Source: Xenopus tropicalis (Eukaryota > Chordata > Amphibia > Anura > Pipidae). Taken from it: a DNA stretch of 64,000 nt. The stretch is from the NCBI RefSeq assembly GCF_000004195.4, contig NC_030680.2:148934545-148998544 (forward strand), read 5' to 3'. Under the pieces are notes generated by a model. That model was not told the DNA's origin, did not search any database, and saw nothing but the letters and a program-made list of their open reading frames with translations. Position numbers and translations under genes: made by a program. Below are positions 48,001 to 60,000 of this stretch, in pieces. The first letter of the stretch is position 1. Every line of letters starts with the position of its first letter.

Positions 48001-51000
48001 CGGTCATTTGTCCGGGCCCATGACAACTGCGGAACAGTATAGGGGTCCACCCTGGTTACATTATGAAGACACACCCAAAGTGCATTACAACAAAGTGCTG
48101 GATGAACAACAACAACTATGTGTTCTATTTTAGGATACTGCAATTGCAAGAGAAATATTGCATTCCCAGAGTCTGACACTTTTACGTAGGACTAACAGGA
48201 CTTGGCATTCACAGCACATTGAAGATTAGTGGACGTCAAGGCCACAAAGGTTCGAAGAAAGCACAAGGAAGTCCATGCAGATATGTAGCCTGCACAGATA
48301 ATCTGTGTTCTGGGCAAAGTGAATGATTAGGGATTTTGTGATGTTCCCATCAGTAGATGCAGTGGAAACAAAGATCTGCTTAAAAGGGCGGTGACTTGCA
48401 CCTTGTTCAGGGAAAACGAGAAGAGGTTTTTGTTTTTTTTTTTTAATCCTTCTCTGTTCAGTTATTTTTTTAATATCTTGCTTTGTACCAGTAACAGATA
48501 ATAGGTCAAGACACACTGACATATATTTCCATACTGTATCACCTGTTTGCAAGTAGGATTAGAAGAAAAAAGATTTAATGCAAGCTTTTTTTTTTGTCTC
48601 AGCACCCATTGTCTACTTTTACTGCTAGTCAAGGACAGGGCGAAACCCATCCTGGGCTTGTAGTCACTCTGAGAGTGGGCAAACCTGTCTTTGTGCTTTC
48701 AACCTTTACAACTATGTAACTTCTCCCCATTTGGGTTCCTTAGTCTTGATGTCTCTTCTTTCCCTCAGTATCCCCGCCACTGTCTAGTCCATGTCAAGTA
48801 AATGCCTGAGTGAAAGTGCAGGTCCTAGCAGTTCTAGATTAACTGACATCGTGCAGAAGGTTGGAACATTGTAGGGCTTTTCATTGTTTTCAGTTTCAAC
48901 AAGGTTAGACATGAACGTGCAGGCAATCGTGAAGATCCTTTGTTTACGTTTTTCATCATTCTGTCCTCTTGGGATCTACTTGATTTACAGTTGAAATACA
49001 GTTGAGCCATAGTGCTGAATTGTGTACACTTTCTTTAAATTAGCATGTTTTTCCTCATTCGGGTGGTTAGAACTTTGTTTTCAGATTGTTTAACTTAGGA
49101 TAAGTTACGCAGCGGGTTGTGCAGCTGGCAAGAGACAATACACATGTTTGTTGACACAGCTGCAAATTGTTTTTAGCTTTTTTGTGTTCAGGCAAACTTG
49201 AGACCACTTTTTTTTTTTTTAAGTGTACTGCCAAACTGTGTTCCTGTGAAAACTTTGTTTTAATAAGAGAATATGTATATTTAGTCTTTGACTGAAACGG
49301 TATAGAGGTTAAAATTGCCATTATACCGTCATGGGAAAACATGTTTTTGTGCATCAGTTAATAGACGTTCTCCAGCAGAATTCTGTATTAAAATTAGTTA
49401 TTTTTAGAAGCCTAAACATATTTTTTTTCATATTTAACTGTGAAATTTTACATAGGACTATGTTCATCATTTCCCAGGGTGCCACAGCCATGTGACTGGT
49501 GCTCTGATAGCTTCAGTCACACTTTTCACTGCGGTGCAAAATAGAGTGCTATCTCCCTTTCCCCCCAGCATCCGATCAGCAGAACAGTTGGAAGGGAGCA
49601 AGATAGCAGCTACCTGACACCAGCTCATGACTCCCCCAGTTACATGGAGTACGAGAAACAGTATTTTATCTGAAAGCAGTTACATTATGTAGTGCCGCCC
49701 ACTTCTGAAAGCTCAGTTAGGCACAGTGCACTGAGATGGCTGCCTACTCACTAGGGATGCACGAATCCACTATTTTGGGATTTGGCCTAACCACGAATCC
49801 TTTGTGAATGAATACCAACCTAAATCTGAATCTTTTGCAATGTGAATTAGGATAAGGAAGTGCTAAAGAGAAACGCAGCACATGGCAAAAATGTACAACT
49901 TCCGCCTCTGTGACAAAAATCACAAAAGGATTTGGGTCGGCCAGGAGCGTGGATTCTGCCAAATCAGAATCCTGCTGATAAAGGCCAAATCCTAGACTTG
50001 GTGCGTCCTTACTACTCACACAACTAAAAAATATTGGTTCAAGAATAAAAGTTTAAATGCTGAATTATTTGCAATGTAAACAGTAATTTAGAAAACGTTC
50101 CCCATAAAAATCATGACAGAATTCCATTAACCCTAAACCCTGTGTGGTATGAGAACTATGAATGGGCATTTTCATAAATAATACTTGCAAATACAAAATT
50201 CTTAAATGCCTCTAGCACATGGCCTTATTTTACAGGTAAGTCGTTATTAACAGGTAAAGTACCAGAATATTCAGCAGCGCTGTACATGAAGGGTACCCAA
50301 TCCTGCAGACTATATACATATATTGGCAGATGCATTTAGTACAGAGAGACTGCCTACATTCAACTTGTATCTGAGACTGGTTTAACAATAACATTGTGTT
50401 CCTAGAATAAACATTCTTCTAGAATTCTCCATGGAGTAATATGTAGTTTATCTAAAGTTGTGCTATGTAAATACTTTTAATAGCTGTTTTACAATATTGG
50501 GTGTTATGATTTTTTTTTTTTCATGTTTCAGATGAATAGTATATCTGAGAAAGGTTTACACGTGGGGCATTCTAGAATGACTACCCTGGGCAAACCTAGC
50601 ATGGGTAAGTAATCTGTGATTTCTACTCACAATGTGCCCTTTCTCCCCCCCACTCCAGAATTCCAGTATAATACCCCACAAAGTATTGTTGCAGCTGTAG
50701 TGGTTGTCTGACTTTAAGTTCTCTTGGGAATTTTTGTCAAGCCACCCCTTTAGTTTAGTTCATAACAAGATTACAAAAAAGAGCAAATCATTGTTGCGTC
50801 CGCCACAGTTCAAAAAGTATCTAGGACGGGAAATACATTTTCAACCCAAACCCCTCATCCTAATTCGCTGAGCTAGGTTTTTAGGACTAATTAAGATGGG
50901 GGTATCTTGAAAATCTGTGATACAATGATTATGGATGCACCGAATCCACTTTTTTGGGTTCGGATAAATCTGGAACCCAAAATCGGAAGGGGTTAAAAAG

Positions 51001-54000
51001 CAGCGCTGCGCGCTGAAGTTGTTTTCCCTGATCATTAAACCTTTCCGAATGCTAATTAGCATATGCTAATTTATGCAGATTCGGTTCGCCTGGGACTGCG
51101 GATTCGCCCGAAACCGAATCCTTCCAAAAAAGCTTGGATTTGACCCGAATCCGGGATTCGGTGCATCCCTAACAATGATAACTTGGCATGACTGACCTAA
51201 ATAATCAAAATCCGCACTAATCTGACTTTAGCCTATCCTCCAACGGCTGTATCATCTGTATTTTGGTCACAGATGTAGTCATTTTCGGGCTGGTGGATGC
51301 TTCAAAATGCAGTGGTTTATTATTCTGATAATACATGGGGTGTACAGAATTTACAATTAATTCTCCGCCTTTTCTTTGCATTTGGAGACTGTTTTCATCA
51401 ATAATTTTTTCAGGGTAGCATGTTAAAATGTTAATTTTACAAGAGTGGGTTTGCTTTACCTATTAAATTATTCCCAACAGGGGTGTATCTGGCAAGGTAT
51501 GCAGATCTGTTGCAGGCCAATCCTTTAGAAACTGGGGCAACTGGAGATATTTTCATATTTAAAGTTATAAAGGTAATTTTGAATTTTACTTATTTTTTGT
51601 TGTATCACTATGCCAACGACCTAATAAAAAGCCTTAATAGTAAGTGTCTTGTGTCTTTTTTTTGCCACTTCCTTCCCCCCAACTTCTGGATCTTCTGTGA
51701 CCCCAGTGCTTTCAATCTTATTCTGAAACCTCCATTGAGATATTCGAAATAAACTTGCTGGTAGTGATGTCAGTTTAGATTTTACCGGTTGGTTCTTTTT
51801 TGGTGATCTTAAAACTGTAGACTGGCACGTCTTAATGTATAAATGATAACATTGTATTTTTTAAAGCTTTTTGGAAAGGAGAGAGCTTCCATTTGTTTCC
51901 AAAACAGATCATTCCACCGCAGGCATATTCAGCATCAGTGAATGAATATTAATGTATCGATTTCTTGTAAAATTATATTGAACTAGTGCTCAGTTATGTG
52001 CATGCTGTGCTCGATGTAGCTGGAATTGGGACAATTGGGAGTTCTAGTGATTTCCAGATAGGACTGTGCATGCAGCTGATGCAGATATGGGGCAGATTTA
52101 TCATTTTTCAAGTTCAAGGTCGCTGACTGACTTTGCTCTTCCACGTTTTTTTATTGTCAAGCACTAGCATATTATGAAAAAACTCAAGACTGTATACCAG
52201 GGGTGGGCAAACTTTTTAACTCAGGGGCCACAATGACTTTTAAAATTTGACAGACGGGCTGGGCCAGCGTTACTCTGTTTTCGCTCATCAGTCCCCAGAT
52301 GCCAAGTCTCACGTGATGAGACTTGCGGAGTCGGCGGGCTGGATTAAAAAGACCAACGGGCCGTAGTTTGTTCACCCCTGCTTTATAGTCACAGGTTGTG
52401 TTTTGTTGCGGAGGAAAAAAACAAATTGCATTGTTTCATTATATCCATTGACTGTAGAAACTTGGCAGCTTTTACTAGCTTAAATTTTGCTTGAATTTTT
52501 TAACGTGACTTTTATAACGTGAATTCCTGCTTTTTTTCCCCAACTATTCGAGTTTCCAAAAAATATTCTTGCGTACATTTTTTTTATTCTTATCTGCTTC
52601 ATGAAACAATATGGCTGTGGTTTTTTGATTGTTTGCCCTTTTGGGCTCCTTAGTTTTGAGTCCCATGGAACAAAATTTGTTCCAAAAAATTGCTTTTTTT
52701 TGAATGACATTTGTCAATGGTACAACGGCAGTCATTTTTCTCATTAAAATTTTTACTTTTTGTCTTTACAAGGTGTTTATTTTATTTCTTGTACCATGCA
52801 ATAAGGTCGATTTTTGGTTTGAGTTCTGGAGGGGGATGACGAGCTCATGTATGTGACTGGCAATGCTTTTTTGTTGATTAGTGGACACTAAATGATTACA
52901 TAATTTTTGTAAGCCTTTATGCAATAAAGTTTATTTTGAATTTTTGAAACTTCTGTCAATATAATTATACATATTTGATCATGCCCCATGCATGCAATTC
53001 TTCTAATTGTTTAAAAACATGAAAGGCAGCCAGTATGGTAGCCTCTTGCCTAATTGAACTCTGGAGTCTTCTCCAGTAGTTGAAATATATATATAAATAT
53101 ATATAATTTTTTTTAAGTACCACATTTGTTGATTAAACCTATAACTACGGGGGAATAAAATTATTTTTTTTTTGTTTTTATTTTAGGGGAAAATGAAGTA
53201 TGTTTTTGATCACATTAGGAGTAACCAGATGGATTCATTTAGTGGTAATGGAGGTTTGGACCCAGTGCCCAAACATGAATGTCATGTCTTAAAAAACATG
53301 AACGCAGTGACAGCATTGCTCGGCTACAGAGCATTTGAACGTACCCAGGTACTGTTTGTTCTTATTATCAAATGTCTATGAGCAGAATCAATTTATACTG
53401 TACCTTAAACGTTAAACTTGGCTTAAATAGCGGTGGAGTTTGAAACTTGAGGCTTTCACACTAGTGCATATACAGAGTCTTCCGAATGTCACATTTTCTG
53501 AAGCTAGCCCATAGTTTCAGCTAAATTCTCTCCGACCGCAGTTAAGCAGACCTGCTTTTTAGCCTTATTAATTATTGCTGTGCCTAAAAACCTTCTACTC
53601 TTAAGCTTAGTAAAAAGACTGGAGTCATTAAAGGTTTGAAGGTATTTTTAAAAGTTAATGAAGGGGCTTATTTTTGAATTTCTGGCTTGGAGGCAAATTT
53701 TGGTTGGATAAAAACCAAGTTTTCTGACAAAAAGAACCTTCTGTAGGCTGCCAGGTCACATGGGGACTACCAAATAACCAATAACATCCCTTATTTGGTA
53801 CCCCCAGGTACATTTTATATGCTTCGGCTGCTCCCCCAACTCCCCAAGAAAGGTTTGGGACCCCTGATCTAGATTCTTGGTGGAGCTGCAGTGATTTGCT
53901 AAAAACCAATTTGTCGATATTAGCAAGCCATACGTGCAACCCTTGTACTGTAGGAGGAGGATTGCAGGCAGTGCAGTTTGTACGTACCTAGCCTATCCGC

Positions 54001-57000
54001 TTGGAAACCAATAGCATCGCTCCTCTATCGATATATTAAATCCTAATATCCCTCCAGTTCTGGGCAGAATTTCACAGGACGTCCATATAAAGTACAGTTA
54101 TATGAAGGAAGGAGCAGGAAGAGGTTTTGTAAGAATTTGTTTCTCTTTAATAGTGCTGAGAGATTTGGTTACTGCAGAAAGGTCTTTATTATAAAAAGGT
54201 GTTTTTAGAAAAAGGTATGTTTTTTTTTTCAAACACCCTCCGTTAATAGAGCTTCTCCAGCAGAATCCTGCATTGTAATCTGTTTTTCCCATGGGGCTAG
54301 CCATATTCTTCATTTCCCAGGGTGCCACAGCCATCTGACCTGTGCTCTGATAAACTTCAGTCTCACTTTACTGCTGCGCTGCAAGTTGGAGTGATATCCC
54401 CCCCTCACCCCCAGCAGCAGATCAGCAGAACAATGGGAAGGGAGCAAGATAGCAGCTCCCAGTAGGTATCAGAATAGCACTCAATAGTAAGAAATCCAAG
54501 TCCGGCTTGGGACTCCTCCAGTTACATGGGAGTAGGAGAAACAATAGGTTAGCTGAAAGCAGTTCTAATGTGTAGCGCTGGCTGAAAGCTCAGACTCAGG
54601 CACAAGGCACTGAGATGGCGCCTACACACCAATATTACAGCTACAAATACATTTGTTGGTTCAAGAATAAAAGGTTAAATGGGGAATTATTTGCTGTGTA
54701 ACAGTGTCATTTAGAGATAAAAAGTACCCAAAAAAAATCACGACCGCGTCCCTTAAATTTGTTTTTCTGACTGTACACCGTCTTAAAGATTATGAGGTGC
54801 ATACATTTACATGAGGTGTACACTGGTTCCCTTAAGATTAATTAAGTTGTTAGTTTCCAAATACTTTTCTGGCAGAAAACAGCCTGTCACATGGGCAGTT
54901 TTTAGGGTGTTTTTCTGTATGCCCCTATGTGCCATTTCCAAAACAAAAGCATTGGGATCAAGTACAGGTACTGTTTTACTATTACAGAGAAAAGGGAATC
55001 ATTTAACCATTAATTAAACCCAATAGGGCTGTTCTGCCCCAATAAGGGGTAATTATATCTTAGTTGGGATCAAGTACAGGTACTGTTTTATTATTACAGA
55101 GAAAAGGGAATCATTTAACCATGAAATAAACCCAATAGGGCTGTTCTGCCCCAATAAGGGGTAATTATATCTTAGTTGGGATCAAGTACAGGTACTGTTT
55201 TATTATTACAGAGAAAAGGGAATCATTTAACCATGAAATAAACCCAATAGGGCTGTTCTGCCCCCAATAAGGGGTAATTATATCTTAGTTGGGATCAAGT
55301 ACAGGTACTGTTTTATTATTACAGAGAAAAGGGAATCATTTAACCATGAAATAAACCCAATAGGGCTGTTCTGCCCCAATAAGGGGTAATTATATCTTAG
55401 TTGGGATCAAGTACAGGTACTGTTTTACTATTACAGAGAAAAGGGAATCATTTAACCATTAAATAAACCCAATAGGGCTGTTCTGCCCCAATAAGGGGTA
55501 ATTATATCTTAGTTGGGATCAAGTACAGGTACTGTTTTACTATTACAGAGAAAAGGGAATCATTTAACCATTAAATAAACCCAATAGGGCTGTTCTGCCC
55601 CAATAAGGGGTAATTTATATCTTAGTTGGGATCAAGTACAGGTTACTGTTTTACTATTACAGAGAAAAGGGAATCATTTAACCATGAAATAAACCCAATA
55701 GGGCTGTTCTGCCCCAATAAGGGGTAATTATATCTTAGTTGGGATCAAGTACAGGTACTGTTTTACTATTACAGAGAAAAGGGAATCATTTAACCATTAA
55801 ATAACCCCAGTAGGGCTGTTCTGCCCCCAATAAGGGGTAATTATATCTTAGTTGGGATCAAGTACAGGTACTGTTTTATTATTACAGAGAAAAGGGAATC
55901 ATTTAACCATTAAATAAACCCAATAGGGTTGTTCTGCCCCCAATAAGGGGTAATTATATCTTAGTTGGGATCAAGTACAGGTACGGTTTTATTATTACAG
56001 AGAAAAAGGAAATTTGAATTATTTGATTAAAATGGAGTCTATGGGAGATGGCCTTTCCATAATTCAGAACTTTCTGGATAATTGGTTTCCGGATAAGGGG
56101 TCCGATACCTGTAGTATTACAAAAATTGTTAAAAAAAACTCAAGGCAAATCTAGAATCCGAGATCCCCAACCTTTTTTTTTTTTTTTTTACCTGTGAGCC
56201 ACGCTCAGATGTAAAAAGTGTTGGTGAGCCACACAAGCATTAAAAAAAGTTCCTTGAGGATGTAAAATAAGGCTTGGGTTTGATAGCCTCATGTGGCCTG
56301 CAGGAAGCTCTGCTTGGACTAAAACTATATCTCCGTGCTTGCAAAACTTGCCTACTTTGAGGCTATGAAGTCATCCCATAATGTTAAGTGGTTCTGATAG
56401 AATCCCTAGAAACACAAGTTTCCAATATAATTGCATTATTTTTTTTCTTAGGCTGTTGCCATGCAGGGCTGATTCTCTGCCTGTGGAACAACGCTTGCAG
56501 TATAGGGGCCGAGAATTAGCCCTGTGTGGCATCAGCCTTGCTGCTACAATCAGTCTGGTTCCATCTGCTGCCACAGACAAGTCTGGCTTTGTTTCTGCTG
56601 GAATCCGATCCATCTCCTGTTGCACAGTCCTCTGTGTACAGCAAGAGCCAATCAGAATTATTCTTGTTTGCTGGATGTCTATTATCAGTTCTCCGTATTT
56701 TCTCAGCTGTTTAAGAAACTTAGGCAGCCATCAGCTGTCCCTATCTCCCACAGCAGTCAAGACAGGGTCTGAGAGATAAGAGCTGCCAGTAGCCGCCTAA
56801 GTTTCTGGAACAGCTGAGGTAGGGCTGGCTGTGGCTGGCTGTTGGGGTAATGTTCCAGGGAGAGATAATTTGCCCGTTATAGATCTCTGCTACCATGGGT
56901 GACCTCTCCTAAATGGGAAAGGGGAATCTCCGGTGGAAAGTCTATGCATTTCTTCAGTTTTCTGAAGTTGCCTACAGTAGGCTTTGGAAAACCAAAGCAA

Positions 57001-60000
57001 ATGTGTAGGACTTTCCACTGGCAATTCCCTTTGTTGGACTTGGGAAGACATTTTGGAGAGATAAGTAACCCCGGTAGCAGAGATCTACCACAGGCAACAT
57101 TTTTCTTTGTGGGACTTTACCCTCTGAGCTGAAGACTTTGGGTTGTTTATCTTTAAAACTCTAAGGGCCGTGGTACATGGGGAGATTAGTCGCCGCACGA
57201 CAAATCTCCCGTGTTGCGGGCGACTAATCTCGCCTAAATGCCATCCCACTGGCGAAAATGTAAAACGCCGGTGGGATGGCAAACGTGGCGGTGCATTTGC
57301 CGAAGTTGCCTCTCAAGGCAACTTTGACGATTTCCGCAAATCGCCACGCCGCATATGCCATCCCACCGGCGATAATAATGCATGTATATTGGAACTGTAC
57401 TTGTTTTTAGGGATCACAGAATCCCTTAACTCAATGGGATGACTTTACATCGAGTTGACATTTGGCAGATTGTGTCCTTCTGGCAGTTAGTGGGATTTGC
57501 CGTTATAGTTTTTGAGCCAAAGATCAAGGAAAACTATGTAACGGAACGGACTGATATTTCTTACATTTGTTTTGAAACAGCCCCACAATATAGTAAAATA
57601 ATCGACTGTTCTGTATTTTGTATGTTTTAGTACTATTTTTATGAGTATGGGTTTGATGAGGTCCTCAAGAGACCCAGGCACGTTTGTCCGTATGCCATTG
57701 TGTCGTTCGGCTATAAAGATGAATTGGCAACAAGGCAGCCTTCCTTGCCCTCATCTGGGTAGGTATCACTGATTTATAGTAAACACAATTTAGATTTGTA
57801 GCTCGTGTGTAAAAGAGACATTCATCATATTCAAGAAGGCACCCTGTATGCAAAATAATCCAACGAACAGATGTATTAAAAGAACACTATAAAATATCCG
57901 AACCAATAAAGAATGAAATGCAGATGGATTCTTGGATTGTCGGTGTCAGAACTCATAAACGGTATTCCAGGCCTGAAGTTCTTAATCGATTTCTGTAGAA
58001 CACCTGGATACATACCGCTAGTGCAAGTGTTCAGCTTTTGCTAATGAGACAAAAATTGCATTCAAGGGGGCAACTTACACCTGTTCACAGTATAGGGCTT
58101 GTGTGGCACACACTTCTGCCTTTTTTATTACCACCTTACCATGTTTTTCAGAGCACTTATGGAAGAAGGCAGTTTATAAAATGACCTATCCCAGTTAACT
58201 GCCTTGTATAATGAACTCCTCCTTATCTGTAAAGCACAGACACTGTTAAGGTCATACACGGGCCGATTCTAGCTGCTGATATGAGTCCCTTAGACTGATT
58301 CGGCAGCTAATCGGCCCATGTATGGGCACTACCGACGGGCCTGCCCAACCGATATCTGGCCTGAAATCGGCCAGATCTCTATCGGGCAGGTTAGAAAATC
58401 TAGTTGGATCGGGGACCACATGGGCTCGTTGATGCGGTCCCCGGACCGACTTTTCCTATGCCCGTCGTTATAATTCGATCGTTTGGCCCCAGGGCCAAAC
58501 AATCGAATTATCCTGAATTCTCCCGATATCGCCCACCCGTAGGTGGGGATATCGGGAGAAGATCCGCTTGCTTGGCAACATCACCAAGCGAGCGGATCGG
58601 ACCGTGTATGGGGACCTTTAGGGCGAAGACTCATGAGATTAGTCGCCATGACTTTTAATTAACTCAGTCGCGGTGACTAATCGTGGCGACTTTCTGCCCA
58701 TAGAGTACAATTGCGTTGCAATGACAAATCGCACGCGCACAATCTGCGCGCGGATTAGTTGCCGCAATTTTTTAAAAGGCGTGGCGGCTAATCGCCCCGT
58801 GTGTCTTCACCCTTAGCAGCTGGAAGGGTGATGGGTGCATTTCTTTTTAAAGAGCTAATTATCACCATTTAAGCTCTTGAGACTACCGGGGAGGTAGTAA
58901 GAGTTAAAGGGGATGTTCAGCCCCTGTCAGAAAACATCATGTAAATCATTTTATTTAGTTTTGAAGCTACAGACCAGGTTCAGCGCCGCTAAATCTCTCA
59001 CCAATCTGTTCTCTGCTCTGTGTAGGGGATTTCCCAGGCCAGGACTTGGCAGACCAAATAAAAGTACTTCATAAACTGGTTCTGCCCATTCCTTAAGGTG
59101 GCCATACGTGTAGCAATTCCGATCTTTTTGGAAGATCCACTGGCGTTCAGGGCTGAATCGTCCAATATGGAGGTAGAAACAATAGTAATTCTACCTCCAC
59201 CTGGCGATTCAGCCCTGAGTGTAGATTTTGCTCAGGCACTTTCAATGGCGCCCGATCAAAATCTTTTACCCCGGCCGATCAACGAGTCAACTGATATCTG
59301 CAATCTTCTGCGATATCGGTCGCTTCTTTGAGCCGCCATACACACATTGGATATCAAGGTTTCATACAATAATATTGGTGCATGTATGGCCAGCTTTACT
59401 TTTCCTGCTTTGTTTACATATAATTAATACGATTAAATTGAATCTTGCCAGCCAATCTGCTCGATAAAATGCAGATGAAGCAGGAGAGGGAAGGCATGCT
59501 CAGTAAGGGCTCTGGCACACGGGGAGATTAGTCACCCGCGACAAATCTCCCTTGTCACTGGCGACTAATATCCCCGAACTACCATCCCACCGGCGAAAAT
59601 GTAAGTCGCTGGTGGGGTGGCAGACGCTGCGCAGTCGATTTTGGCAAATTCGCGGGCAACTAATCTCCCCGTGTGCCAGAGCCCTAAACCTGTTTGGACA
59701 GAATGCAAGTTGGTGTCGGCAATCCCTTCCAAAGAGAGAGGAGGAGGAGTTTTAGCAGCACTGATCCTGGTCTGAAGCTTCAAAACTAAACATTTTAAAT
59801 AATAAAGATGACAGGAATCCATAGTGAGCATTGGTTTGTTGGCCCCCTAAAACATTTTATATTTTCAAACATTTAGTTTAAAATTTGATTTTGATGATCC
59901 TTACCCTTGAGTCGTTTTTAAGTGGCATATTTTTGGTATTTTTCTTTCTAGACCCGTTAGTTTCACCTCTGAGAGAAGCTTTGGTAAGTAAAAAAAAGTA

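Larger units (their letters stand above)
46844..50531. other. tasor intron 3
   Basis: Contains a LINE-type tail (46973-47030), a TTAA MITE (47279-47715), a reverse single copy of the 27637-type MITE (about 49370-50115), and a hAT MITE (49752-50011) nested in it. 47716-49370 is unassigned. Confidence 0.65.
53349..57630. other. tasor intron 6
   Basis: Holds two partial 'gagcaacatg' MITEs (53664-53866 and 56161-56360), a reverse 27637-type MITE (54230-54760), the 10-unit 112-bp-core element (54951-56113), and a partial copy of the 59517-type MITE from about 57166. The 132-codon frame at 56381-56779 shows no known domain. Confidence 0.65.
57759..59951. other. tasor intron 7
   Basis: Contains MITEs at 58256-58620, 58621-58812, 59093-59398 and 59517-59684. 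No other feature. Confidence 0.7.

Noticed and set aside
56381..56779. 132-codon ORF in tasor intron 6
   Set aside because: No homology recognised, overlapping frames on both strands are also open, and the upstream ATG lies in repeat-flanked intron sequence.
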